Below, one piece after another: positions 32,150 to 43,650 of a stretch of DNA of 64,000 nucleotides. A model generated the notes under the pieces. The model had not been told where the DNA came from. It saw nothing but the letters and a program-made list of their open reading frames with translations, and made no database searches. Position 1 is the stretch's first letter; every line of letters starts with the position of its first letter. A program made the translations under genes and the position numbers. Source of the DNA: Psococerastis gibbosa (taxonomy: Eukaryota; Arthropoda; Insecta; Psocodea; Psocidae); NCBI GenBank assembly GCA_963971405.1, contig OZ020487.1, forward strand, positions 33,713,371 to 33,777,370, read 5' to 3'.

Positions 32150-32340
32150 GGGTGTTCCCATTATCGACATTAATATTCCGCTGTAGCATTGCGAATGGTC
32201 GTCGCCGTCGACAGCTGCAGTTTCTGCCATTAGCACTTCCTTTGAAGAGGCCGCGCTGCAGTGAAGCCGCGGCCACGCAACCTAGTAATTGGCTTCACGC
32301 GAATCGGCTGCACTCACTCACAAATTCTTATTGATGGGGC
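32150..32340. other. GC-rich island, no gene recognised
   Basis: A CpG-containing stretch (GTCGTCGCCGTCGACAGC, GCCGCGCTGCAG, GCCGCGGCCACGC) stands out from the AT-rich surroundings. The minus strand is open for 64 codons. Neither strand gives a recognisable protein. It could be an exon or promoter of the minus-strand gene beginning at 34372. Confidence 0.3.
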
Positions 32341-32599
32341 CTTTTTTAAGGATACCATCAGCATAACTTGTGTAAACACACTATTTCTTACCGGTAATCA
32401 TGACTTGCAGCAACTTGCAGTCAGACCAATCTGAACACTCAATGACAGTGCATAATAGATATTGCCAGTAACCTGTTGGGCTGATGGGATTTGGTAATAT
32501 GTCGGGCGGTTGTTGATTAAATAGGTTTTCCGTTCTCTGTAATGTCACAGCGTTGGAGGAAAGAAGGAAAAAATTTGATAACTTACAGGTGTCAGTACA

Positions 32600-33370
32600 C
32601 GGTTTTTAGCATTTTCAGCTTATGTATTTCAGCATTGAAAATTTAAATTTTAATAACGTTAATATTTATGAAGTATTTTCTTATTGCTATAATGATGTTA
32701 TATGGTACCTCAGATTCACCATCAATTCTGAATGTGAGGAATCATACGACAGTGAAATTGTAAAGGACTTTCTGTTTAACACTAATTCATATCAATGGGT
32801 CCGAAATAAAAAACAAATAAATTACATTTGAATTTTTTTCTGTATAGTGCACATGTCAGGAGTTCTCTTCTATCATATCAATTTGTGTTATGTTGTCAAG
32901 CAGAGTTTCGTTCCATATTGCATGGAAAAAGAAACATATTCCCTTCCAATTCCATTTGTGGAAATATCATCTCTTTTTTGGATGAATTTTTATTTCGAAA
33001 GGAAACTGATAGTCTGGTTTTAAATTTTCAATATTATGGTTCCATTTCAAACGCAGACTATACGATTCATAGATAGAAAACTCAGGCACAAAAAAGTTAG
33101 AACACACAATACACTTATAGTAGGTTAGTTACGTGGGCTTTCGATTTTAACCACGTTTCCACGTAGCATTGACAGTATTACACAAACATATCGTATACTC
33201 TACAGTCGACAGCATTATTCAGGTATATGGAATAGAATATTTATTATATGCCAGCAACAGAAATAAATGGATCCAATAACGAAGGCATTTACAATAACAA
33301 CTTAGCAATTAGCAATTTACAACACAAATATTTAACAATTAAAATTAAAAGTAATTAGGTAAGTGTTAAT
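32600..33370. other. Intergenic; two adjacent weak ORFs
   Basis: Open frames of 69 codons (32622-32831) and 82 codons (32828-33076) follow each other on the + strand in AT-rich DNA. No family resemblance or splice signals are apparent. Confidence 0.25.
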
Positions 33371-33379
33371 AAGCAATCG

Positions 33380-33950
33380 TCAATTCATAAAACCCCGTAA
33401 ACAAATTTTAAACAGAGGTAGGCTACAAAAGGGGTCTAGATCACCGTGTTCGTTAATTGTTTTTAAAATTCTAGACAGTGGAGCCTTGGATAGTGAATCA
33501 GCCACAAAGAGAGTTCTTAATCTTGTGTTCCTCACATTGACTCTGAGCTGAACCCTTTCAAGTATAGTGGGGGCATCTAGCGTACTGTTTATTAACTTGT
33601 GGAAGAATATACAGTCCGCAGACACCCTCCTATTCCCGAGCGAGCTCATCTCAAACTCAGCAAGAAGCTGGGAGGTTCTGATCGGATGATTGGCGTAGTG
33701 GGGATAGATCCCGTGCTACCTGAAACGGAGATAGCGTAGAAAGCGCTTTTGAACCTTCTCAATCGAAATTGACAGACTCCGGTCGCCACACAACGGATGC
33801 ATACTCAAGTCTAGATCTGACGAGTGCGTTGTAAAGGAGCTTGTGCGTTGATGAATTTGAGAAATGGTAAGACATCCGAATGACAAAACTAAGAACTCTG
33901 TTTGCCGCCTTCACAATTTCCTCTACATGGGGTTTAAAGGTAAAATAGCC
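33380..33950 (-). pseudogene. LINE ORF2 C-terminal region, frameshifted
   Basis: The minus strand reads HVEEIVKAANRVLSFVIR, then KLLYNALVRSRLEYASVVW. After a frame change it reads KVQKRFLRYL, then CIFFHKLINSTLDAPTILER. This is the order found after the reverse-transcriptase core of CR1/Jockey elements. At least one stop and one frameshift make it a pseudogene. Confidence 0.75.
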
Positions 33951-34275
33951 AATATCACATCATAAAAAGACGACGACAAGTCATATTTGGCATGGGCGCA
34001 TGGCCTTTGCTGAGGACGAAGCAAACGTCAATCTCTTCTAACTTATTCCAATGTAATTTGAATTTAAAATATTTTTTAGTTTTCTTCCTGTTATCAGGGT
34101 ATTCAATGGACCCACCTACGTTTTTGGTCCTTCGGAACGACTGCCTATGTATTTCTGTTAATTTAGCTTGTGTATTCGTTCCCATACTTGGTTTGCTGGT
34201 CTCGGGGTTTTAATCCACTCTCTCAGCACCAAAGAGCAATGTGACATACCTTGATAGTAACTAAAAATAGCCTAC

Positions 34276-34468
34276 CTGAGACTGAAGCAATATAGATGAG
34301 TATGCCCAATAGTAGGTAGACGCGGCCGAGACTGGGGTCGGGGCCACGAAGATCAGCCATCAGCGACAACATTTCCGACACAAACACTTCACATCACACT
34401 ACAGTTTCACCACTGTTCTTCCACTCGCCAGCAGCCAAGTCATCTCAAGGTTTCCCCATTTTCAAATC
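34276..34468 (-). CDS. Candidate first coding exon, signal-anchor protein
   Basis: On the minus strand the acceptor CTTTCTTTTCAG is followed by the exon from 34468, and a donor GTAGGC starts at 34275. The ATG at 34372 opens 32 codons plus one base. The peptide begins MLSLMADLRGPDPS and runs into VYLLLGILIYIASVS, a good signal peptide or membrane anchor. A four-codon upstream ORF (ATGGGGAAACCTTGA) sits in the leader. No downstream exon was identified, so the gene is unnamed; the rest may lie across long introns toward lower coordinates or off the window. Confidence 0.4.
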
Positions 34469-34479
34469 CTGAAAAGAAA

Positions 34480-35310
34480 GAGAGTCATTTATATCACAAA
34501 TGTTCACATATTACCCGACCACATTACGAAGACATTTCGTAAATATCTGAATTTGGTCGAAGAGGTAAACTCCTCAGGACGATATAACCGAAAATATTAA
34601 CTCAAGAAGAAAACTGGACACTGCAGTAATTGGACTCACGAACTATGCAACGTGTCACAACTAACTCGCAGATCCCTGCCTCGTCCCGTCAGTGATTCCG
34701 TGGCCTACACTACACCCTCTTCCCTCCATTCTCGCCCCGTAAAAGGAGCTTTTCTCAACAATAACTCTCAACAATTGGACACTACAATAATACCGAAGGA
34801 ATTTAAAAACACTTCGATACACAATAAAAACATAAAATCCTTCCAACCTTGAAATTGCCTCCCAACGGATCGTTTTTCTCCCTCAAACAATATTGACAGG
34901 TCTCTCAACTCTCATTTTCATCGCTGAGAAAGCCTCCACACACCGTCCTTACTATACACATGGAAATTTTCTATTTACTAACTGACAGGATACATATATT
35001 TATATTTAAGCATTATCATAACAATAGACATCGCCAATATCACCTCCAGGTATATTCATGCACAGCCCAAAAATAAATTTTTACCCGAGGACAGGTAATA
35101 ATTGGAGATCAACCTGACACCATAGAGGCATGCGACTCAATACAGAAGAGGTCAACAATGTTTTTATCAAAGAGAGCCAAATGTCGAGAAAAATTAGAAT
35201 GGGACACTCTTCAAGAGCCACCACGTTGTCAAGCCTAAAAGTAAATAAATATAAATATCTTCAGTATCTATGAGAAATTGATACTCTCTATTCTATAATT
35301 ACAAAGGCTT
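34480..35310. other. Intergenic or 5' leader of the minus-strand gene
   Basis: Overlapping short frames on both strands (34652-34852) have no support. If the exon at 34276-34468 is real, an upstream noncoding exon and promoter should lie here or beyond. Confidence 0.25.
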
Positions 35311-35320
35311 TATGTTACGT

Positions 35321-35460
35321 GACGAATCAGTATGACAGACCGTGGTCGCTCTGAAAGCGTGCTTCCAAACGTTTCGCCAACATCTGCGCTTCAACCAAGC
35401 GTTTGGAAGTACGCTTTCAGAACGACCACTACCTATCATCCCTGATTCTACTGATTCGTC
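35321..35460. mobile_element. Foldback MITE-like hairpin
   Basis: GACGAATCAGTA (35321-35332) pairs with TACTGATTCGTC (35449-35460). An inner arm GTGGTCG-TCTGAAAGCG-CTTCCAAACG pairs with 35400-35429. A related inner segment occurs singly near 53455-53515. Confidence 0.65.
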
Positions 35461-36149
35461 AATATTCTACATTTGATCCAACATTACACTTAATGCCGGA
35501 AGCATTTTTAGGCATTCCTTATTTGATAAGTCGCACCTTGCCGGCCTCTACCTTACAGAAAATTGAGTTCTCCACACCATTTTAGATGATCAATGGGTAG
35601 AAAGCAAGTGTAAAACTTGAGAGATTTAAGTAAGTGATTAGAACGTAACGGGATAATTTTTATCTCTTGTATATCTAGAACTTTCGTAACGAGATACATT
35701 TACTATTTAACTCTTGTGAGAACAGGCTGTGACCCGAATGATTTATTGTAAAAAATGACATTCATAGCCTATATAAAACATGGCATATGTGTCTTCGCTA
35801 CGTCGTAGTACGGTAAATATTTGCTATATCATTCCTCGAAATAGAGCCAGGCAATTTAACGATTTTTGTACGACTATATTATTCCTTTTAATAGAAAAGC
35901 CTTCGTGCGCCGGATCGCATGCCTTGAAATATGGACCTAGCTTTACTAAATTCATATTTCAAGATATTTCGCCTAAATTATAACTTACAAATGAGGTCGA
36001 TAGATCAAGGTAACGGAATTTAGGCCATAAATCTACTGAGGATATCCACTGACTAACGCCTAACGCATTAGATAGCTGATAACTTTAAATTGCCGTAACT
36101 GCTGACTGGCAATTGCTGTGGAAGGATGATCGTTCGGCGAGTACCACCC

Positions 36150-36275
36150 AAGCCCGAGGTGAAGGAGTCTGCCCTTAGGGTGCCTCAAGCTAGTAAACAG
36201 ACTCTCTCCCCCGCCAGGCTGGCAGGGTTGCTTAAAAACAGAAAATGCTGAAAGCAGGCGTTAAAAAACAACAAC
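36150..36275 (+). mobile_element. R3 3' fragment with AAC tail
   Basis: Contains GGGTGCCTCAAGCTAGTAAA, CCCCGCCAGGCTGGCAGGG and GCTGAAAGCAGGCGTT, then AAAAAACAACAACAG. Confidence 0.75.
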
Positions 36276-36279
36276 AGTA

Positions 36280-37600
36280 TTTTTCTCTGAATTATTGGGC
36301 AAGTCTGATCCCATTGAAAATTCAAATCACCGTTCTTTCGATTGAACTTGCTGGTCTCTAATCATTCGTCCACTTGGGGGGTGAAGAGTAATGAGTCAAT
36401 CGGGCAGAAACCATCAGTCCTTATCAGGACTAAACCATCAGTTCTTCTCAGAACTAGGCCTGGTGATGGGAGTTGCATCCAAAACATCGCCCCCTTCCTC
36501 TGACTACGGGCTCTGCCTCTAATGAATACTAACACAAGGGACAACAACAAGGGGCACAAGTCCAACTAACCCTTTGTTAAATAATATTATACCATTGTCA
36601 TTAACCTTTACCAATAATACTACTAGTATAATATGTACAGTATGTATGTAATATACTGTAACAAAACTGTTGACGATTGCATTAGTCTTATTCATTAGAA
36701 GAGTAAAAGTGACAAAGGCCTGCGAGGCAATAACATTCCTTCATTTTCAATTGTAAATTTGCAAATAGTGAGCAAAAATCATTGCCTTTCCGTGATAACT
36801 GAAGGTATGCGGAAAAACATTTTTCCAGTTTCAAAGGAAATTGATGCATAATTGAGAAATTTTCCGCTTAACTGTGTAGGCTATTTGTTTTATCGAATGC
36901 TGCTCAGCCAGCCAATAACACCATTTTAAGCACGAACTATTGTATTATTAAGGAAGGGTCTTTAAGGGTGAAAAATATATCAATATCGATTAGTGGAGTC
37001 AGGAGTGTCAAAAGCAAAGAGGCGCAATACAATAAACATAGTTACAGCTACAATACTTCTTTATGGTCTCAATCCTCCCTTCTTTCTTTTCGTGTGAATT
37101 TATTGGGTTACGCAGGCTATGCATTAAGGCAGAGATTTACAAATATTGTGTAAACAGAGGTGGCCTGAGTATTTTTGATTCAATATCATATTGTAGTTAT
37201 GACTGCTTTGGAAGCGCCAGTACCGTATCAGAGGATAAGAAGAAACCGATAAGATAAAAAGTAAAATTAAGTATTACGGTATATTGTAATTTACAGATGT
37301 ACCTTATAATTGTAGTTCACAGAGTCTGTGGCCCTACTGCACAAAAGGATAAACTAACCCAGGTTACACTCTTATGTTTGTAAACAAAAAAGAAAAATGT
37401 TCCTTCCATATGGCGCATGTCTAGCATGGTTTCCGCATTAAGTACTGTAGGTAACCAATGTTACACCACACACAGGCCTTGTGATAAGGCATTGTATTTT
37501 GGGTTTGTTACGTTAAAAGTTACTTGAACAACATAGACAATTTATTTTTAATCCTAGTGTTAAAATTTATCTTTAGTGGTAAGTTAGCTTAATCTAGCAC
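36280..37600. other. Intergenic, nothing recognised
   Basis: Short overlapping frames only (36968-37257). No repeats were matched. Confidence 0.3.
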
Positions 37601-37621
37601 TGTCCCCAGGATATATATATT

Positions 37622-40562
37622 AGTCCGGGAGCCAGGGGGGGTCTCACTTGACGAAGTTCCGGAGAAGGTTTGAGCTCATGAGGCGCTTAGGATGTGTCTC
37701 TAGTCTGTAAAAAACCCTTTCTTACGAGCCGGCTCTGGGGCTTTTGGGTGCTACAAATTTTTTAAAGTGCCTAATTTTTGGAAAAACTTGACGAACTGGT
37801 GGGTCAAAAATTTTCAAAGAAAACTACGCTGAACTATGTACAGTAGACGAAATCTTGAAATCAGAGGATTCCCAGGGGACTTTCACCTCAAAAGAAGCAA
37901 TCCAAAAAGGGTGGGAACGGGAAAAATTTGACAAAGAGGTGGGCTTATAATTTCCTTATATATGATTCCCATCGTTCTCCTGAGCACAAAAACAAAAAAT
38001 AAGAAGTTTCTGTTGGGACATTCATCCCTTAAGAAGGGGACAAATTTTCGTCAAATTAAACTTGACAAACGAGATTTTGAGAAATCTCAATTTGGAACAG
38101 TGCATAGTAGTTTCTAGTATGTCAAAACGTAATTATAAGAAAATTCCGTTAGGGCTTTCAACCCTTAAGAAGCAATCCAAAAAAGGAGGGAACGGGAAAA
38201 ATTTGTCGAAGAGGAGGGCTTATAATTTCCCCCTATCTGAAAACCATGTTTTACCCAAGTCTGAAAACTGAAAATAAGAATTTTTCGTTGGGGCTTTCAT
38301 CCCTTAAGAGTGGTTCAAATTTTCGTCAAATTTTTCTTGACGAACGAGATAATAACATTTCTCAATTTTAAATAATACCTAGTAGTTTTTAGTATGTGAA
38401 AACGTAATTATCAGACAATTCCGTTGGGGCTTTCACCCCTTAAGAAGCAATCCAAAAGGGGTGGGATCGGGAAAAATTTGACAAAGAGGTGGGCTTATAA
38501 TTTCCCTATGTATGATTCCCACCGTTCTCCTGAGCACGAAAACGAAAAATAAGAAGTTTCTGTTGGGACATTCATCCCTTAAGAGGGGGATAAATTTTCG
38601 TCAAATTAAACTTGACGAACGAGATTTTGAGAAATCTGAATTTGGAACAATGCATAGTAGTTTCTAGTATGTCAAAACGTAATTATAAGAAAATTCCGTT
38701 GGGGCTTTCATCCCTTAAGAAGCAATCCAAAAAGGGAGGGAACGGGAAAAATTTGTCGAAGAGGAGGGTTTATAATTTCCCCTTATCTGAAAACCATAGT
38801 TCACCCACATCTGAAAACTGAAAATAAGAATTTTTCGTTGGGGCTTTCATCCCTTAAGAGTGGTTCAAATTTTCGTCAAATTTTTCTTGACGAACGAGAT
38901 AATGACATTTCTCAATTTTAAATAATACCTAGTAGTTTTTAGTATGTGAAAACGTAATTATCAGAAAATTCCGTTGGGGCTTTCACCCCTTAAGAATCAA
39001 TCCAAAAGGGGTGGGACCGGGAAAAATTTGACGAAGAGGTGGGCTTATAATTTCCCTATATATGATTCCCACCGTTCTCCTGAGCTCGAAAAAGAAAAAT
39101 AAGAAGTTTCTGTTGGGACATTCATCCCTTAAGAAGGGGACAAATTTTCGTCAAATTTAACTTGACGAACGAGATGTTGACAAATCTCAATTTTTAACAA
39201 TTCATAGTAGTTTCTAGTATGACAAAACGTAATTATAAGAAAATTCCATTGGGGCTTTCACCCCTTAAGAAGCAATCCAAAAAAGGAGGGAACGGGAAAA
39301 ATTTGTCGAAGAGGTGGGCTAATAATTTCCCCTTATCTGAAAACCATGGTTCACCCAAGTCTGAAAACTGAAAATAAGAATTTTTCGTTGGGGCTTTCAT
39401 CCCTTAAGACTGGTTCAAATTTTTGTATAATTTTACTTGACGAATGAGAGGATGACAAATATCAAATTGAAACTATGCGTAATAGTGTCTAGTATGTGTA
39501 AACTTAAATATAAGAAAATTCCGTCGGGGCTTTCACCCTTTAAGACGCTATTCATAAGGGATGTCATGGTGTGGTACCGGCCAAGAGTATCGGTGATGAA
39601 GTAAAGGAAAGCACATGTGGGCGGGGCTATATGTCAGCAATATAACCCAAGAACAAAATAACACATAGGACATTGATTTTGGGACGGCTGTCCATATACG
39701 AACTATTAAGCAATTTCATCTGAGACTTGCTCTCCTGAGCCTATAGCAATAATTGAGGACTTGAACTCTCTATTTTACGGTATGATTGAAAAAGACCGTA
39801 TTTTCCCTTTGCCTCGAAAACACGATATGAAGTTATTGCTTTAAAAGCATGCATTCCAATCATGGCTTTAGAGACATCGGGTCCCATTCTCTTAGCCAAG
39901 AGGGTGGCGTCAATAGCTCGCCTAATAAACACTCGTCCCAAAATCAATGTAGTAGGTGTTATTTTGTTCTTGGGTTATATTGCCGACAAAAAAAAAATTG
40001 GTTGTCTGTAAGTCGGTTGTAAAGTCGGTTTACGGACGATAGTTTTACGTGACAACCCCTAAATCAACTTAAACATAATTAACTAACTTACCCTAAACAA
40101 TATATGGCTGGAAAGAGTACCGTAGTTTGCATTTTTTAAATAGATAATAATGGGGCCGAAAGAGTCCTATTTCGGTTGAAAATCGTGTGCACCCCCTGAC
40201 GTTTCACACCCCCAAAGCGAAACCCCTTACTTGATCACCACAAGTATAGCATGGCCTGAAAGAGGAGAAATAGACGAAGACATGGGTATAATTTAAATTA
40301 AGGTAGGCCTTCCTCGTCAGCCTAAGAAAATTGCTTTAAACCCCCCATGCAATTCAAATGGGATTGCTGCTAATACGTCATTTTTTTTGTTCCACTCGTG
40401 TTGAAGGGGTGAAGGGGTGAATTTGAAAATATTTATTTGTACTCGTTTGAAACCATAATTTGTACTGCTTCTAATGAAATTTAAAAATTAAAAATTAATT
40501 TCGGTTGAAAATTGCAGGCTGTGGATTTTTTTTTACTTTATGCATATAAATTGAAAAGTACC
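37622..40562 (+). repeat. Giant palindrome, left arm (2.94 kb)
   Basis: It runs from AGTCCGGGAGCCAGGGGGG to TGCATATAAATTGAAAAGTACCT. It is the near-identical inverse of 43815-46775, with only scattered substitutions and a few indels mostly near the inner end. Spacer 40563-43814. The arm includes the 137-bp array (37866-39560), a 69-codon frame at 39741-39947 and its own flanks. Confidence 0.92.
37866..39560 (+). repeat. About 12 monomers of a 137-bp tandem repeat in 550-bp higher-order units
   Basis: The landmark GGG-CTTTCA-CCCTTAAGA recurs about every 137 bp (near 37872, 38010, 38149, 38290, 38423, 38562, 38700, 38835, 38973, 39112, 39249, 39385, 39523). Every fourth monomer is most alike, giving three 550-bp units. 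Two of them contain a near-identical 69-codon frame (38062-38271, 38612-38821), a by-product of the repeat. Confidence 0.85.
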
Positions 40563-40864
40563 TACCCTTTGAACCCGTTTTCCGCCGGTACAGTGATGGC
40601 TTACCCTAAATATATGCCTGGAAAGAGTAAGAAAGGTGGAAAAGAACTAACGCAGTTTGAAGTTTTCAAATTGATATTAACACCCCCGAAAGGACATATT
40701 TTCCATTAAAATCGGCAAATTTTGGCGTACCTCCTCACGTTTCCACCCCCCAAAGTCGAACCCCTTGCCCTATCACAACAGATATAGCATGGCCTGAAAG
40801 AGCAAGAATAGACGAACACATGGGTATAATTTCAATTGAAATGAATAAACCAGCCTTTAAACCA

Positions 40865-40923
40865 GCGTTACTGACCCGCGTTAGCGACCCGTGGTAGCGA
40901 CCCGCGTGAGCGACCCGCGTGGC
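40865..40923 (+). repeat. 13-bp CpG-rich minisatellite, about 4.5 units
   Basis: Units GCGTTACTGACCC, GCGTTAGCGACCC, GTGGTAGCGACCC, GCGTGAGCGACCC and a partial fifth. Confidence 0.8.
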
Positions 40924-41089
40924 CGGCCTGTGCTTCAATTACTAACAACAAATTGGCTGTATTGCTGGCCACAATAGAGCAGACTTAATTTTAGCGCGGT
41001 TTTTAAAAAATTTAGAAATGATGTATGGGAAGAATCAAATAATTGCACGAAATCAGGACTACCGAACTTGGTTAAGTCACTTAAGTCGA

Positions 41090-41460
41090 GCTGACGCCTC
41101 CTTTTTCTAACATAAATTTTAAATTTATGCTTAAGAATTGAGCTATTAGTCGGAAAAGTGGCCAAGAGTAAAGAGATTACCCAAAATTTTGGTTTTCACT
41201 AACTTCGCTCTAAATTACATTATTCGAAAATTTTCTTAAATTTCTGGTTCAGAATACTGTTATGGACGGAAAAATATGGCAAGAGCGGAACAATTGCCAA
41301 ATTTCAAGTTTAATTTTTATTTTAATAATTTCATCCCTAAATGCACAATTCGACAAATTAAATAATTAAATATCATAATCGATATCGCTGTTATTGGTTA
41401 GAAAAGTTGCCAAGAACGAGATAATTTTGGGCTTAATTACAGTATTTGAATATTTTTTAA
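41090..41460 (-). repeat. Diverged 120-130 bp tandem repeat, inverted block
   Basis: Phrases such as GTCGGAAAAGTGGCCAAGAG, CCCAAA-TTTGG and TAAATTATTCGA are inverse versions of those at 42430-42836. Three degenerate units are discernible. Confidence 0.6.
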
Positions 41461-41561
41461 TTTTCTAGTGCAAGCAGATTAGCCCCATTCAACACCAAGA
41501 GCGGCCCCTAAGCATCGTAGTTTCGTTAAAAACCCTCATTTTTTTTCCTTCCTTGCCGATT

Positions 41562-41740
41562 CATGTCTGTTGTTGGTTTGAGTCCCACATATGATAAATT
41601 TTCTCATCATGCTTCGGAGGGCATGTAAAGCAGGCAGGCCTGGGCTTTTCTAGTTGAGTATGAGAGAAGGCTTTATAGCCCTAACTCCACTAGGTTGGCA
41701 TAATAACAGAATAAAGTCATTATTTATTTATTTCAATTTT
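41562..41740 (+). mobile_element. SINE1, 5'-truncated, in palindrome spacer
   Basis: Has GTTGGTTTGAGTCCCAC (B-box with one change), GCTTCGGAGGGCATGTAAAG, CTCCACTAGGTTGGC and a TTATTTATTTATTT tail. Confidence 0.8.
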
Positions 41741-41964
41741 CGCATTCATTATAGGCCTAGCATATTATGTATTCTGTTAATGCATTTTTTTTTTCAATTT
41801 AAATACCTTCGTAGGCTAATCATCATGATTTTTTTCACACTTCACTATTTGTTACAACAGTTTTGCCTGTATTTTGTTTGCCAATATTATTGAATTCAAT
41901 TAATATATAGTTACTTAAATAATTAGTCACAGCTAGCCCAACTCGGGCTCGTCTGTAAATTCAA

Positions 41965-42050
41965 AACTTTAATGCTATAAAAATGCGTATTAAAACCCTC
42001 ATTATTTCAGTCCTATTTTTCACACATGAAATCTCCAGGTGACATGTAGC
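41965..42050. repeat. R8 unit
   Basis: AAAATGCGTATTAAAACCC, TATTTCAGTCCTATTTTT and GAAATCTCCAGG match 3148-3210. Confidence 0.45.
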
Positions 42051-42429
42051 CATGTAGGAAAAATGAAATCATCGTCGGTAAGTTCTCAGTGTTAATGCTA
42101 TCACAATATGTAAACCCACCTGATCGGGCCTATTATTCAAAAAATTGTAATTGTGAAGGTTGTGCCCTCACTCCATACTTGAAAGGTAAGATTAGATGTA
42201 AGGGAATAATGATACAATGTATCGTACCAGGAATGTGTAGTTCCCGCAGAATGAGCATGCATGGAGAGCAACTCGGACATCCCCAATGGCCATTTTATGT
42301 GACAAAATCAAATTTTACAGAAAATAACCATTTTTGAGCTGTTTTTCGTAAATCAAGTTATGCAACTGTGCCATAACATAACATACATATATTAGAACGA
42401 ATGATGAAAACGGTGTCAGAAAATAAATT

Positions 42430-42836
42430 ATTACTGCTTAGCATAAATTGAAGAAATTTTTCGAATTAGGGGGGAAGTTAAAGAAAACCGAATAGTTTAA
42501 CTTTGGGTAATTTCTCGGCCCTTGGCCACTTTTCCGACCAATAAGAGATCTTTGAAGCATAAATTGAAGAAATGTTTACGAATTGTGTAATTAGGGGCTA
42601 TGTTAGAGAAAACCAAAAATTTAACTTTGGGCTATTTCTTGGTCCTTGGGCAATTTTTCCGACCAATGACAGGACTCTGAAGCATAAATTGAAGAAAATT
42701 TTCGAATTGTATAATTAGGGGCGAAATTAGAGAAAACCAAAAATTTTAATGTTGGGTAATTTCTCGGCCCTTGGCCAGTTTTCCGGCCAATAACAGTCCT
42801 ATGAAGTATAAATTGTAGAAATTTTTGCTTTCCAAT
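42430..42836 (+). repeat. 120-130 bp tandem repeat, three-plus units
   Basis: GCATAAATTGAAGAAA, TTAGGGG, AGAGAAAACCAAAAATTTAA, GGGTAATTTCTCGGCCCTTG and TTTCCGACCAATAA recur in order three times. This is the inverse partner of 41090-41460. Confidence 0.75.
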
Positions 42837-42891
42837 TTATACGCAGTACTATAAGGAGCCCCAAGATTTCACCGGATTTACACGTTTTGAG
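42837..42891 (+). mobile_element. R1 fragment with internal deletion
   Basis: GCTTTCCAATTTATACGCAG joined to CACCGGATTTACACGTTTTG, then replaced by a CAGTAGCGTAAATAACTT sequence resembling a hAT MITE end. Confidence 0.6.
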
Positions 42892-43189
42892 CAGTAGCGT
42901 AAATAACTTTTGCTGCGCCCCCCCCCCTCCCCCCGCAAGACCTTTGGTGCGCCCTACCTTGTCTTATTATTTCATCTTTGTTATGAGTGATTGTCATTAG
43001 TGGAATGCAAGCCTTAGCCACGATTTTCTTCGGGGGTGGCTGTGATCCTATCCCAGGTTATGCAGGTTATGGTGTTACTCGTAGGCTATTTATGTTACCA
43101 TAGGTACATATAAAAAGCTAAATTAGTGGGGACACAGCCAGACAACGTTGATATGCGGACTAGATCTTATAGAAACAATATTGCACGTA

Positions 43190-43650
43190 ATCCAAAGAGG
43201 GGGGCCCGGGAGTCTCCCCTGGGGAAAAAAATTGATAATATAAGTGTAATATAGTCATTGGCGTAAATTCCCAACATTTCTGGGGGGGGGGGGGGATTTA
43301 GGACCCCAAAACCGGGAATCATTACTCATTCACTTCTGAAGTGAGAAAGAAGAAAGGGGGGCCCGGGGGTCTCCCCTGGAGAAAAAAAGAAAAGCAATTC
43401 ATAAATAGGCCCAAATTAGTGAGGTTTTGCGCATGTTATACCCTAGAAAAAGGGGGTACCGGGGCTCTCCCCCGGAAAAAAAAATCGACAAATAGGCCCA
43501 AATTAGTGAGGTTTTTCGCATTTTCCAAGCAGTAAAGTTGAGTTTTTACCGACCAATAAAACTACCACGGAGGGGGGCCCGGGGGTCTCCTACTTAGAAA
43601 AGTTTGAGAAAATAAGTCTGAAATATCGGAATTTTAAGCATTTTGAGTAC
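43190..43650. repeat. R8 repeat array, about four units
   Basis: GGGGGGCCCGGG-GTCTCC-C-TGG recurs near 43199, 43356 and 43573, with a variant near 43452. AAATAGGCCCAAATTAGTGAGG occurs twice between. It is oriented opposite to 3148-3360. Confidence 0.65.

Noticed and set aside
37866-39560. CRISPR array
   Set aside because: The repeats are 137 bp and contiguous, with no spacers, in a eukaryotic genome.
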